DNA of 64,000 bases from Pirellulaceae bacterium (GCA_020852965.1 JADYZV010000131.1:62001-126000), one strand, 5' to 3'; positions 53,116 to 63,128 are shown, numbered from the stretch's first letter. Notes: generated from the letters alone by a model not told the origin. Numbers and translations are program-made.

Positions 53116-53275
53116 CAATCGAACGCATCCGACATAAGTGGCCGAGCGCAAGTTGGCTCGTGATGCAGAGTTAGTTCGTCGCAATGAACTGCGGTTGCAA
53201 CTGCGATCCTGCCTACGCGCGTGAGAGGCAATTTTCAAGAGCGGTTCAGTGTTAAGTGCGATGGCGACCATGACT
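53106..53275. repeat. Dispersed repeat, copy 1 (related to 54020-54187)
   Basis: Blocks such as CAAGTACCCAATCGA, ACTGCGGTTGCAACTGCGAT and GTGCGATGGCGACCATG match CAAGTTACCAATCGA, ACTCGAACTGCAACTACGGT and GTGCGATGGAGACCATG at 54020-54187 in the same order. Both overlap short minus-strand frames that look alike, so the resemblance also shows in translation. Confidence 0.55.
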
Positions 53276-53316
53276 GTCATTGTAAGTGATAGCCAGGGCC
53301 GCTCGCTATAGTTCAA

Positions 53317-54318
53317 GCCAGTTCGCCAACTTCTTCTACTCGGCTTCGGGCTGCGGATTGGCGGTTGATTGTATCGGGCATAATGTTGAAAATCCTGTTT
53401 AGTCGGTGCAGACCGATAGCGGCAACGCTGGCGTGCGCTTTTGAAAAACGGGGAAAGTGACAGCGGAGAATGGAACGTGAAGAGGACTCAATCCAGCGAC
53501 TACACGCGGGCCAATTCGGACCGCCAGCCCGCGCTACGCGGTTAAACAGACTAGCTCTCCGGCCGCGCGAAAGTGCTGCCGAAGAATGTTACGGCTTAAC
53601 CGCGCCAGCGCTGACCTCGTGCCTTAGACCCTCGGTGCTGTCGACCGCCAGCGTCAAACATCTCAAGTGAGTAAACCGCAACTTGACTCGGTTCTGCCGA
53701 AAAGATTTCCCTGCGATCGGAGCTATGACGCTTTCTTGGAGTGCTTCGAGTTCTCGGAGCTTTGGCCTGGAGTTCGGACCGCAGCGCATGGGAACCCTGA
53801 CGGTAAAAGCCAAGTTGGCAGCTTTTCAGGGCGGTTGCCGTTGAGCGGAGTCGGTGCGCGGTGCAGAATGCCCTTGGTTCGGTCCTCCGTGGTGACCTGA
53901 AATTCTCGGTTGGTGTCGACATAGGAGAGGGCCAAAGCGGTAATGAATTCCCGCACACCAAAATTTGTCAGGCTCACACTGCTTCAAGCTCTCAGTGGAT
54001 TTAATCGTCCACGAGTTTCAACGCAAGTTACCAATCGAGCATACTTGTCATAAGCGGGTCGGCGCAAGACGGCTTGAGGGCTAGTGTTAAAGCGACGTGA
54101 GGAACTCGAACTGCAACTACGGTCCAGCCCACGCGCGCGAGACGCGGTTTTGAGGAACGATTCAGCTGTGGGTGCGATGGAGACCATGGGGCGTAGGAAA
54201 AGACTCTATGGGGATAGCCAGTCTTGCATTCGAAGTGAAGTCAGATGCCCAAGTTACTGCGCAAACTGTTGGGAAATCAGCGGTGGCGGCCGCTGGAGCT
54301 GGATACCTTGGCCGCAAT
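53317..54318. other. Gene-poor region between RHS remnant and pseudokinase
   Basis: The open frames are short, Arg/Ser-rich and without family features. The second copy of the dispersed repeat lies at 54020-54187. I see no supported gene here. Confidence 0.45.
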
Positions 54319-57177
54319 TTACGGTGCGAACTCGCTGGGAAGTTCGTGCCCAGCGGCGGTTGCAGCAGCGCGGGTGGTGAGCGAGATCATGGGCAATCCA
54401 GAACCGCTCTCAGAGTCGGGCAGGACGATCCAAATCAAAGTTTGCTCCGATTGCCGCAAATCCGTGACAGTCGTTACTAGGTTTCCAGCTTTGGCGATTT
54501 CCGTTAGGGCGTCGCGCACCGGCCGCTGCTCGATTCGGTAGTCTCGCAACTGCTTGTTGCGTGTGAGCCCAGCTTTCTCGAAAGCAGCCCCGTCGAGGGC
54601 AAATCGAAGGGGTGAAGTTCCTGGCGGCAGATTCGCGTTGGCTTCGTCACCAACCATCCGCAACGCGACCTCGATCGCCTCCGAGTCGAAACTCAAACGA
54701 ATGGGTTGCGACAAGTAGGCTTCGATGTCGAGCGGCTTGGTCACAGCCTGGTTAGAAAAAGAATTCGCGACAAGTGCACTTTTTTCCAACGTCGACTGGG
54801 GCTGCAGGGCGAGCCAACTGGTCAACACTAAATTGGTCCCGCCTGAGCTGGGCAAATAACAATTCATGATCGCGGCGCCATGCTCGACGCCAAAACGCGT
54901 GTAGTCGACAAAAGTGCGCAGCATTTGTGGATAGCGCAGGGCTAAGGCTCGCCAATAGGGATGAACTGCATGACCGACCAGCCACTGCTCGACCTCGTTC
55001 GGTAGTGCCTTGATGTGGAGCTGTTGGCGACTGACTAATTTGCCCGCCTCCAAATCATTGGTACCGACCACGCGGGTTTCCAAGTACCACTGTGGTTGCC
55101 AGTGAACATGGAGCGATGCTCCACGAACGTCACCGCCGAGCCACTGTTTCAAGGTCTTGCTAAATCGTTCAGGCGTATTGGCGACTAGTTCACGTCCGCC
55201 AGTAAACAAGAATGGAGTAGAAACCAATAGAGCCAAATCGGCGTTTAGATCGGTGTTATTCCACAGTTTTTCCAAATGGGGAAGCAAGGGGCCTCGAGCT
55301 CCAGAGAGCTCGGCTACATCGCGCATTAGTTCGACGGGCCCTACGCTAAAGTCACTCACGCTCTGTGTATCAGACTGTGGTTGGCTAGCGACGAAATAGG
55401 CTCGCTTCGTACTTCCGACAAGCAAACCGGGGGTTGCTTGGTCATCGATGGTCGGATTGCTCCACGCTATCTTTAATTCGGCCAGCGGTGTCGGCTGCCT
55501 CAAATGGAATCGCCAACAAGCGCGCGGTGGCTGTCCACTCTGCGCGGGAGCATAGAGGGCCATGGTGACTTGGGCGATGTCCGTCAACGGAATGCCGCCC
55601 ACATCGCCGAGCGTCTCCAGCCAGTCTGGCGATTGATCGTCGATGATCGCCCGCAACTGGTCAGCCGCCGTTCCCGCCAACCACTGAGCGGGTCGCATGG
55701 AGACAAATAGTTGTCCGCCTGGCGGTAGCAGATCGAGCGGTAGCGGGTCGGGGCCATGGGGCGGTGCCCACAACTCGCTTTGTTTTCCGCCCGGCTTGGC
55801 AGCGATAATCTCGTAGGTCTCGCGGCGCGGGTCGTTGGCGATCGGCGTAGCTGGTTCGAGCGGCTGACCGCGCGCGGCCGGGACGTCGTCATCGGCTTGA
55901 CGTTGTAAGTCCGCCTGCTGGGATTCTGGTGAGGGCGTTAGGATGCCCGACATGCCTAGGACAAGCAGCAAGCCGACTACCAAGCCACAGCCGCCGAGGA
56001 TGGGCCACAGCCAAGGGGCGCCTTGTCGCTTTCGATGGCGTCGGGCGAATGGCGTTGCAGCAGGTGCAGATTGCTGTTTTGGTTTCACCGCCGAAATTGG
56101 CTTGGCTCGCTCGGCTGCGGAAAGTGCACGAGTCAGTTCGACAGCCGAAGCAAACCGGCCAGATGGATTTCTTGCCAAACAAGCCTGGAGACAGAGCCAC
56201 TGCGGCTCGGGCAGAGCGCAACCGTCAGGAAGCGTCGGCAACACGGGCTCGGCTCGTGTTTGGTTGCGGCCGCTGGCCGATGGCGTCTCCCCTGTTATTA
56301 GCCACCACCACACGCAACCGAGTGAATACACATCGCTGGCAGGCGTCGGCAGCGGATCGGGTGATAGCGGATCTGGCAACAGCAGCTCAGGGGCTGAGAA
56401 CTCAGCGACTTGCTCCGGCTGCAACTGATGGCCGATCAACCCCGTCGATACAGCGTCGGATACCTGCACGTTCGGCAAGCCCGTCCGAGCGCACAGCGGA
56501 TCGATGGCCAACACGATTTGTTGATCGAGTGTATAAATGCGATCTGGTAATACACGACCATGGGGTACATCTATTTTGTGGAGCGCGGCCAGCGCGTCTG
56601 CAAGCTGGCTCGCTATTCTCGTCGCTTCGCTGGGTGAGCAGCGTTGGGAGTTAAAGCGCTGGCTAAGCAGAGTTCCGTCGAGTGGTATACCTGCAGGAAC
56701 CGAAGGCGACTGTGGCGTGACGAAGACCAACAGCGTCCCATCGACCAATTCGGGAGACCCAACAGGAGCTATCCCGGCGTGTTGAAGCTTGGCCAGCTTT
56801 AGTGCGCGCGGCATGCTAGGGAGTGCGGTGCGGAATTGTTCGAGTTCGCTGGCCGAGACGGGTCGTCCCCATGAGAGCTGGCCGCGTCCACGTCGCATGG
56901 CGTACCAGCCCTGCCACAGCGGCAGTTTGACAGGCATTTCTACCAGCCACGGTCCCCATCGCAGCGGCCCCACCGCCTGCCCAGCGATAATTTTGGCTTG
57001 GTATTTGCTCAGATAGCCCAACTCGATTATCCGCTGAAGGATTTTCAGTCCACTCTGGCGGTCGGCTTGCTCGAGCTTGGGGAGAATTTCGGAAGCCCAT
57101 TGTGAGCATTGCTCTGGTGTAGCCAGCCCCTCGTCCGCTAGACGCTGCCATAGTTCAAGGCTCGATAAACTCATCAA
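54319..57177 (-). CDS. Membrane pseudokinase-like protein
   Basis: The 952-aa protein has an N-terminal helical domain (TPEQCSQWASEILPKL... to about residue 70) and a kinase-like domain (about 75-350). It keeps EFSAPELLLP (the APE motif) and ASDVYSLGCVWWWLITGE. The catalytic loop reads PHGRVLPDRIY instead of HRD...N, and IDPLCA replaces DFG, so phosphotransfer is unlikely. A single transmembrane helix (WLWPILGGCGLVVGLLLVLG) lies near residue 400. The C-terminal 530 residues would be outside the cytoplasm and are of unknown function. The ORF starts ATGATGAGC, so either Met may be used. Similar serine/threonine kinase-like receptors are abundant in planctomycetes. Confidence 0.8.
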   Translation of the reverse strand: MMSLSSLELWQRLADEGLATPEQCSQWASEILPKLEQADRQSGLKILQRIIELGYLSKYQAKIIAGQAVGPLRWGPWLVEMPVKLPLWQGWYAMRRGRGQLSWGRPVSASELEQFRTALPSMPRALKLAKLQHAGIAPVGSPELVDGTLLVFVTPQSPSVPAGIPLDGTLLSQRFNSQRCSPSEATRIASQLADALAALHKIDVPHGRVLPDRIYTLDQQIVLAIDPLCARTGLPNVQVSDAVSTGLIGHQLQPEQVAEFSAPELLLPDPLSPDPLPTPASDVYSLGCVWWWLITGETPSASGRNQTRAEPVLPTLPDGCALPEPQWLCLQACLARNPSGRFASAVELTRALSAAERAKPISAVKPKQQSAPAATPFARRHRKRQGAPWLWPILGGCGLVVGLLLVLGMSGILTPSPESQQADLQRQADDDVPAARGQPLEPATPIANDPRRETYEIIAAKPGGKQSELWAPPHGPDPLPLDLLPPGGQLFVSMRPAQWLAGTAADQLRAIIDDQSPDWLETLGDVGGIPLTDIAQVTMALYAPAQSGQPPRACWRFHLRQPTPLAELKIAWSNPTIDDQATPGLLVGSTKRAYFVASQPQSDTQSVSDFSVGPVELMRDVAELSGARGPLLPHLEKLWNNTDLNADLALLVSTPFLFTGGRELVANTPERFSKTLKQWLGGDVRGASLHVHWQPQWYLETRVVGTNDLEAGKLVSRQQLHIKALPNEVEQWLVGHAVHPYWRALALRYPQMLRTFVDYTRFGVEHGAAIMNCYLPSSGGTNLVLTSWLALQPQSTLEKSALVANSFSNQAVTKPLDIEAYLSQPIRLSFDSEAIEVALRMVGDEANANLPPGTSPLRFALDGAAFEKAGLTRNKQLRDYRIEQRPVRDALTEIAKAGNLVTTVTDLRQSEQTLIWIVLPDSESGSGLPMISLTTRAAATAAGHELPSEFAP

Positions 57178-57262
57178 TTCAACAAACTACCTAGGGTGCT
57201 ACTAGTACTCAACGATCTATAATCAAAACTCAATCCATTCTAACTTGCACGGGAGATTAAGT

Positions 57263-58495
57263 TTGAAAGCCAGCGACGCGACTACCTACTTTTTCAATAA
57301 AGCCGCCGATCAGCTCTGTTTGGCCGATTGGATACGCAAGTTATTGGTTACCTCGCGGCGCGAACTGGCGGTGCAAGTCATCGTGGAAATGGACGATGGG
57401 CGCGTCGAGACTTTCCTGGGGTATCGTGTGCAGCATGACAATGCCCGTGGGCCCATGAAAGGTGGCTTGCGCTATCATCTCGATGTCAGCTTGGATGAAG
57501 TGCGCTCGCTGGCCAGCTTGATGACGTGGAAAACTGCCGTCGTCGATATCCCCTACGGCGGTGCCAAAGGGGGTGTGGCAGTCGACCCAACTCGCCTGTC
57601 ACGCAGAGAGCTCGAACGACTCACACGCGCTTTCGTCGATGGTATACACGACGTGATCGGTCCAGATACCGATATCCCCGCGCCCGATATGGGCACGACG
57701 CATGAAGTCATGTCGTGGATACGCAATCAGTGGGAAAAATATCATGGCTTTAACCCAGCCGTGGTTACGGGCAAGCCTGTTGAGGAGTATGGTGCCAAAG
57801 GACGTGAGGAAGCGACGGGCCGCGGTGTCGGCATCCTGGCAATCAAGCTGCTAAAGCGCATGGGCGTCAAGGTGGAGGGGTGCCGTACGGCGATTCAAGG
57901 CTTCGGCAATGTCGGTTCGCATGCGGCCAAATTCTTGAGCGAAGCCACTTTTCCCATTGTTGCCATTAGTGACATAAGCGGCTGCTACTACAATCCCAAA
58001 GGGCTCGACATGAAGTCGGTGCTAAAGCACTCACTCGAACACAAGTCCTTGGCAGGCTACAAACAGGCGGAGCTTTTGCCAGTCGATGATCTACTGACGC
58101 TCGATGTCGATTTGCTCATTCCAGCCGCATTGGGAGGCGTAATCAACGATGAGAATGTCGATAAGGTCAAGGCGAGAACGATAATCGAAGCGGCCAACAG
58201 TCCAATCCTGCCTAAGGCTCACGAATCGCTAGCGGAGCGCGGCGTTACCGTGCTGCCCGACATCCTGGCCAACGCGGGTGGGGTCACCGTGAGCTATTTC
58301 GAGTGGGTGCAAAACCGTCAGCACTATCGCTGGAGTCTCGATCGCGTGCGTCAAGAGCTCGACTCCACGCTCAGTCAAGCCTTCGAGCAGGTTTGGCAAC
58401 AATCGCTGCAATCGAAAGTCGACTTGCGCACCGCCGCCTTTATGCTCGGTATTTCGCGCGTCCATCGCGCGACCGAGTTGGCCGGTATCGGATGA
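57263..58495 (+). CDS. gdhA: Glutamate dehydrogenase (Glu/Leu/Phe/Val dehydrogenase family)
   Basis: I favour the TTG at 57263 (GGGAGA upstream; 410 aa), though the frame opens at 57245. The substrate domain shows GPMKGGLRYHLDVSLDEVRS, MTWKTAVVDIPYGGAKGG (catalytic and binding Lys) and PDTDIPAPDMGT (catalytic Asp). The Rossmann domain has AIQGFGNVGSHAAKFL. The length and motifs fit glutamate dehydrogenase, which interconverts glutamate and 2-oxoglutarate plus ammonium. It is divergent from the pseudokinase gene. Confidence 0.9.
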   Translation: MKASDATTYFFNKAADQLCLADWIRKLLVTSRRELAVQVIVEMDDGRVETFLGYRVQHDNARGPMKGGLRYHLDVSLDEVRSLASLMTWKTAVVDIPYGGAKGGVAVDPTRLSRRELERLTRAFVDGIHDVIGPDTDIPAPDMGTTHEVMSWIRNQWEKYHGFNPAVVTGKPVEEYGAKGREEATGRGVGILAIKLLKRMGVKVEGCRTAIQGFGNVGSHAAKFLSEATFPIVAISDISGCYYNPKGLDMKSVLKHSLEHKSLAGYKQAELLPVDDLLTLDVDLLIPAALGGVINDENVDKVKARTIIEAANSPILPKAHESLAERGVTVLPDILANAGGVTVSYFEWVQNRQHYRWSLDRVRQELDSTLSQAFEQVWQQSLQSKVDLRTAAFMLGISRVHRATELAGIG

Positions 58496-58527
58496 GCCGA
58501 GTCTCCGCTGGCTTTGGCGCTCCTGGA

Positions 58528-58651
58528 GTAGGCTCGTAACAATACCGCGAGTTACGGCAGACCGAAGCACGTGATCTCTGCGCCGCGTTTATGTATCCCA
58601 ATGCGACCGCGCGGCCCATGCCGTAACTCGCGGTACTCGTTACGAGCCTAC
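58528..58651. mobile_element. MITE-like element, copy 2 (opposite orientation)
   Basis: The ends match those of 51973-52197: GTAGGCTCGTAAC... on the left and its complement CTCGTTACGAGCCTAC on the right. The left repeat lacks a few bases (AATACC instead of GAGTATC-type). At 124 bp it is an internally shortened relative. The GCTTCGGTCTGCCG interior is shared. It lies between the gdhA and recQ 3' ends, so it might also work as a bidirectional terminator. Confidence 0.72.
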
Positions 58652-58688
58652 AAAAGCGAGGCGATCAAAGCTTACCCAATTCGTTCGT

Positions 58689-60626
58689 CTATTCCGTCAG
58701 AGCTTCGATAACACGATCAAATGGGATGGCCGAACAGCAGCCATAGAGCGGTTCTTGTGTTAGTCGCGCGCGAATCATCTTGGGTGACGATAGCCCACAC
58801 AAGAAGCGAGCTTGCTGGCGAGCGTCACCGAGCAAATCGGGTTTGTCGCGACTCAGTCGCCGGATACCCGTCGTGGCCGAATCGCCCACGCGTGGATAGT
58901 CGGGGTCGGGCAATTCATCGATACCCGTCCCCTCACAGACACTGCAGTGCCCGCATTCTCCAGCGTGTGGTTGGCCAAAGTGCTGTGAAAGCAGTGCGCT
59001 CTGGCAACTGTCCGCGCACATCAACAGATAGAGTTCGTCGAGCCGAGTGAGTTCGCCGATCTCACGGTCGAGCGAGACTTGGTAGAGGTCTTGGCTCAAA
59101 CTATCGATGTCCGTGATCGGTTTGAGTTTGCGGTAGCCAAATACCAAGCCGGTGACTTGCAACTCGACCCAGCCTTTTTCTGCAAAGTAGTCGAGCATCT
59201 TTACGATTCGCATACGATCGCATTTCAAGCGATCGGCGGCCTGCGGCAAGCTGATCTCGAACCAGATCTTCTTCTTGACCGACAGCGCCAGCACGGACGA
59301 AGCAAATTGCCTTCTTTCCCCTTCAAAGTGCTTGAGTATATCTGCGGAAGCGAGCTTGGGTTTGAACTTGTAGGTCTCGTAGCGCGGCGCGGTCGCCTCG
59401 AGCACCTCCTGCAGTTCGAGATAAGTCATAAACGTACGGACGACCGTATCGCGCATATCCGCTTCATAGGCTAGCGAATAGTAACTGACGTAGAATCGCT
59501 CCGGTTGTCCGACCAGAAACTCGACGAATCGACGCACCGACTGTAGGCTAGGCGTATCGCCATAAGCAAAATTTTCCAACACGACGCGATCTTCCGGAAC
59601 CAGCAATGTCTCACACACCGCCGGCTGACCGTCGCGTCCAGCCCGGCCGATTTCTTGCGCCAAATTCTCGAGCGATTTGGAGGGATTGTAGTGATAGATC
59701 GCGCGGATATTCGACTTGTCGACCCCCATCCCAAATGCGATGGTGGCTACCACCACACCACGATCGGACTGCATGAACCAGTCTTGAGTATCCCGTCGCT
59801 GCTCATCCTCCAATCCAGCGTGATAGGGTCGCGCATCGATACCTGCTGCAACAAGTTTCTCGGCTGCCGATTCGGCCGTTTTCTGCAAAGTAACATAGAC
59901 CAAAGTCGGCGCGGCAGCTTGGCTCTTAATTCGCTCGATTAACACGCCATCACGAGTTTTTTGTTGGCAAAGGGTAAATCGTAACGTCAAGTTCGAACGG
60001 TAGAACTCGGTCTGCACTGCGTCTTCGGGAGCGATCGAAAACTCGCGGCGGATATCGTCCAATACAGTTGGGGTCGCGGTTGCGGTCAGGGCCAGCACGC
60101 GCTCGACACCAAGTTGCCGAGCGATTTTAGTTAATTTCAAGTAGTCGGGGCGGAAGTTGTGCCCCCACTGGCTGATGCAGTGAGCCTCGTCGATTGCAAA
60201 TAGCGAAATGGGAATTCCGCTGATAAACTCGCGAAAACGCTCGTTGAAGAAGCGCTCTGGTGCGACGTAGAGTAGTTTCGTCTCCCCCGCACGCACTCCC
60301 TGCATGACCTGTCGTGCCTCCTCGGCCGAGAGGCTCGAGTCCAATCGCGCCGCAGAGATCCCGTGGGCCACCAGCGTGTCGACTTGCTCCCGCATCAAAG
60401 CCATCAGTGGCGATACGACGAGCGTCAGGCCGTCGAGCAAAATGGCGGGGAATTGATAGCAAAGCGACTTGCCCCCTCCGGTGGGAAAGATGGCCGCTGC
60501 TGATTTTCCATCCAATAGCCGCTGAATGACCGCTAGTTGGCCTGAGCGAAAATTCGGAAGCCCGAATTTCTCTTGTAGGAGTCGTGTCAGCTCGCTCACG
60601 CTGGCAGTCGTGGAAACAGTACTCAT
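58689..60626 (-). CDS. recQ: RecQ-type ATP-dependent DNA helicase
   Basis: The start at ATG 60626 (GGAGG nine bases upstream) gives 645 aa. RecQ motifs are complete: FPTGGGKSLCYQFPA (motif I), AIDEAHCISQWGHNFRPDY (motif II with aromatic-rich loop), VVATIAFGMGVDKSNIRAIY, and QEIGRAGRDGQPA (motif VI). The zinc-binding domain is present (MCADSCQSALLSQHF, ECGHCSVCEG). The C-terminal 90 residues are a short extension in place of a standard HRDC. It unwinds DNA 3' to 5' in recombination and repair. Confidence 0.93.
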   Translation of the reverse strand: MSTVSTTASVSELTRLLQEKFGLPNFRSGQLAVIQRLLDGKSAAAIFPTGGGKSLCYQFPAILLDGLTLVVSPLMALMREQVDTLVAHGISAARLDSSLSAEEARQVMQGVRAGETKLLYVAPERFFNERFREFISGIPISLFAIDEAHCISQWGHNFRPDYLKLTKIARQLGVERVLALTATATPTVLDDIRREFSIAPEDAVQTEFYRSNLTLRFTLCQQKTRDGVLIERIKSQAAAPTLVYVTLQKTAESAAEKLVAAGIDARPYHAGLEDEQRRDTQDWFMQSDRGVVVATIAFGMGVDKSNIRAIYHYNPSKSLENLAQEIGRAGRDGQPAVCETLLVPEDRVVLENFAYGDTPSLQSVRRFVEFLVGQPERFYVSYYSLAYEADMRDTVVRTFMTYLELQEVLEATAPRYETYKFKPKLASADILKHFEGERRQFASSVLALSVKKKIWFEISLPQAADRLKCDRMRIVKMLDYFAEKGWVELQVTGLVFGYRKLKPITDIDSLSQDLYQVSLDREIGELTRLDELYLLMCADSCQSALLSQHFGQPHAGECGHCSVCEGTGIDELPDPDYPRVGDSATTGIRRLSRDKPDLLGDARQQARFLCGLSSPKMIRARLTQEPLYGCCSAIPFDRVIEALTE

Positions 60627-60857
60627 AGCTTCAATCCTCCGTGGTTCATAAAGTTGCGGAATTATAGCGGTCACAGCGAACGCGGATGGCCCAATGTGGA
60701 GTTTTTGGCTCAATCAAGTGTGCAAAGCCTGCATTGGGCGCCGAAGGGTGGTAGATAACTACTGGAAGAATCGAGTTTTTTCGCAATTTTACGAACTTGC
60801 GAAGCCCGCCCCCAAAATTAGCAGCGGTAAAAGCAACTCTCACTAGATAGACGTAAC

Positions 60858-61052
60858 GTGGACGCAAATCTTACAGTCGCTGCTGCCTCAGCGATAAAGA
60901 ATTCGCAAATTCAAAATCAAACATCGATGGTCGTGGCTCACAAGACGCTACAGGCCCAAAAGCTGCAAGGCGAAGCCGCCGTCTCTCTAATCCAGCAGGC
61001 TGCGGAACTCTCCACCCAGCTTTCCCAAGGGCGCATCGACGTCCAACTCTAG
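60858..61052 (+). CDS. YjfB-like putative motility protein
   Basis: A GTG start gives 64 aa. The pattern NLTVAAASAIKNSQIQNQ, then LQAQKLQGEAAVSLIQQAAE and the end GRIDVQL, is that of the small YjfB family sometimes annotated as motility protein. The function is not established. It is monocistronic and divergent from recQ. Confidence 0.75.
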   Translation: MDANLTVAAASAIKNSQIQNQTSMVVAHKTLQAQKLQGEAAVSLIQQAAELSTQLSQGRIDVQL

Positions 61053-61339
61053 GAGCCATCCCTCGAAGCTTGTGGTCCGAATGGTCGTAGCGACGAGCCC
61101 CTGCGGTAAACCGAGCCAAACGGACTCGTAACCCGCGTCCACTACCTACGATTTCAGGCCCAATTGCTCTAGCGGTTGTAGCGGGAGCTTGCTATTTTGC
61201 ACGGAAGTCACCCCAGTTTAGCTAGAGAATATTCGAAGCAAATGGGGTGAAGGTTCGCCCCCGCCGCGTCTTCTGGGATAGTTCACGCGAGCTGGAGGCA
61301 GCGGAGTTCCGTTGTATTTGTCAGGCAAGGAGGTCTGTC

Positions 61340-62695
61340 GTGCAGACGATTAAGACAGGTGTGGTCGTCGCCCTATTGTTGGCTGTGTGCTACGGCGCCT
61401 TCGTGGCGCTCAATGCACCCGAACCCAACTTGCCCGATGAACTGCTCAGCGAGTTCGATTGGAGTCCGGAAGAAGCGGGGCTGGAGAATTTGACGAGCGT
61501 CGAGATGCCCTCCGCCCCATCCGTTGCGCTACCGGTACCACCCGCGAACGGCCTCAATGCTCCTGGTGGATTCGATGCCAGCCCTTCGAATCTAAATAGT
61601 TCGGCCTTGGCAAACTCAGGACTGCCGAGCCTACCTGATTTGGCAGGCAACATGATTGGGCAAACAGGCAGCAACGAGGCGTTAAGCAGCCTGAGCCTAC
61701 CGAAACTTCCAACTCCAGGCAACACAATTCCTGCCGCCAACAATACGGTCACTGCCCCCGATGGTCCTGCTGTTTCATTGGCCGCAGGAACGGAAACGGA
61801 TTTGGCGAGTGCCTATGCGATGGGTGCGAGTGGCGCATCGCAGGCGCAGCCGAGCGGTGCGATAGCGCCTGGGCAACTGGTAAGCCAGACTCGCTCGGCA
61901 GCTTTGGACGCAGCGCCCGCTGGACAATTACCACTGCTCGATGGACTTCCCGGTAGTCGTGTAGCTACACCTGCGGATACGCACCAGGAACAACCGACGC
62001 TCCCCTTTCCCTCCGCACGAGAGCAAGCGCTCAAGTTGGCTTCGAACGGCAAACTACGTGACGCTCTTCACATGCTCACTCGCTACTACGACAGTCCTGA
62101 ATTGAATGCAGAGCAACACACCGACTTGGTTGATCTGCTGGACGCTCTTTCGGCACAAGTAATCTATTCGCCACGCCACCTGGCACTACCGCCCTACACG
62201 ATCACAGCCAGCGATACCGTTGAAGGACTGGCTCTAACGCATCAAGTCACTCCCGAGCTGCTAACGGCTATCAATGGCCTTTGGAAACCGCTGACACCCG
62301 GGAGTCAAATTAAGGTTTTGCCGGGCCCATTCCGTGCCGTGGTTAGCCTCAGCCGTTATGAACTGACGGTTTTCTTGGGAGACCTGTATGCGGGTCGCTT
62401 TCCGGTTTCATTCGGAACGGATCCCAGTCCGGTTGAAGGCACCTATGAGATCATCGATCGTCGTCGCGATCGAACTTACTATGGCACCGGTGGCAGAGTT
62501 ATCCCTGCTGATGACCATCTCAATCCATACGGCGGCTTCTGGTTGAACTTGGGGCAAGACCTGTGCATTCACGGAACCCCCGAGATGGCCAGCGACGAAT
62601 TACAGGACGCCGGCTGCATCAGCCTCGCCCCCCTCGACGCCGCCGATGTCTACAATATCTTGGCAAAATCAAGCCAAGTATCCATTGTGCGATAG
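61340..62695 (+). CDS. LysM / L,D-transpeptidase (YkuD) envelope protein
   Basis: The GTG at 61340 has an excellent AAGGAGG site and opens directly into a transmembrane helix (VVVALLLAVCYGAFVAL), giving 451 aa; the frame open from 61247 would add a cytoplasmic extension. A long low-complexity Ser/Ala/Pro linker (residues about 30-240) is followed by a LysM-like segment (YTITASDTVEGLALTHQVTP) and a YkuD domain with FPVSFGTD, LCIHGTPEM and DAGCISLAPLDAADV, giving the catalytic His and Cys. It would cross-link or anchor peptidoglycan in the periplasm. This supports the view that planctomycetes keep a peptidoglycan wall. Confidence 0.85.
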   Translation: MQTIKTGVVVALLLAVCYGAFVALNAPEPNLPDELLSEFDWSPEEAGLENLTSVEMPSAPSVALPVPPANGLNAPGGFDASPSNLNSSALANSGLPSLPDLAGNMIGQTGSNEALSSLSLPKLPTPGNTIPAANNTVTAPDGPAVSLAAGTETDLASAYAMGASGASQAQPSGAIAPGQLVSQTRSAALDAAPAGQLPLLDGLPGSRVATPADTHQEQPTLPFPSAREQALKLASNGKLRDALHMLTRYYDSPELNAEQHTDLVDLLDALSAQVIYSPRHLALPPYTITASDTVEGLALTHQVTPELLTAINGLWKPLTPGSQIKVLPGPFRAVVSLSRYELTVFLGDLYAGRFPVSFGTDPSPVEGTYEIIDRRRDRTYYGTGGRVIPADDHLNPYGGFWLNLGQDLCIHGTPEMASDELQDAGCISLAPLDAADVYNILAKSSQVSIVR

Positions 62696-62798
62696 TTTGC
62701 AATTCGATCGATGTTCCCTGCTTGGAATCTTAGACCTTTGCGAGCTGGCTTCACAGCCCCCATGCGAGCTGGCTTTTTAGACTGGCTCCTTAGACCCC

Positions 62799-62990
62799 TG
62801 CGAGCTGGCTCGCTGGTGAATCAGTTTTTATAGCTAGCTTGGCATCGGCCCAAGCGGCCCGGTTTTTGGCCTTCCCGCTCCGATCGCCGCCACAGGCGGC
62901 GATCGGAGCGGGAAGGCCAAAAACTGAGCACTGCTCGCATCGCTTCTATTCACAAAACTTGGGCTCATGCCAGGCAAGCTGGCGTGGGGC
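62799..62990. repeat. Dispersed intergenic repeat, copy B, with a perfect 30-bp hairpin
   Basis: It shares its ends with 7972-8157. The centre (62862-62891 and 62895-62924) is a perfect 30-base inverted repeat with a 3-base loop, starting GTTTTTGGCC and ending GGCCAAAAAC. It lies after the L,D-transpeptidase gene and could terminate transcription from both sides. Confidence 0.75.
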
Positions 62991-63034
62991 CAAGTATTGT
63001 GCAAGAAGGTAGGAAAAAGTGAAGACGACACGAG

Positions 63035-63075
63035 GCGGTGAAGCGATGAAGCGGTGAGGCGGTGAGGCGGTGAAA
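63035..63075. repeat. Short imperfect GCGGTGAGGCGGTGA tandem repeat
   Basis: Units of about 8 bases (GGTGAAGC, GATGAAGC, GGTGAGGC) repeat five or six times just beyond the 3' end of ubiX. No coding role is seen. Confidence 0.7.
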
Positions 63076-63128
63076 CCGACGGCGGAGCGTCGGGCCACAT
63101 TCCATTCGTGGGCAGAAGTACCGTCCGC

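Noticed and set aside
53596-53961. Minus-strand frame of 121 aa
   Set aside because: It is Arg/Ser-rich without predicted structure, in a decayed zone with several similar frames on both strands.
55929-56654. Plus-strand frame of 241 aa
   Set aside because: It is wholly antisense to the pseudokinase gene, whose own frame has clear domain features.
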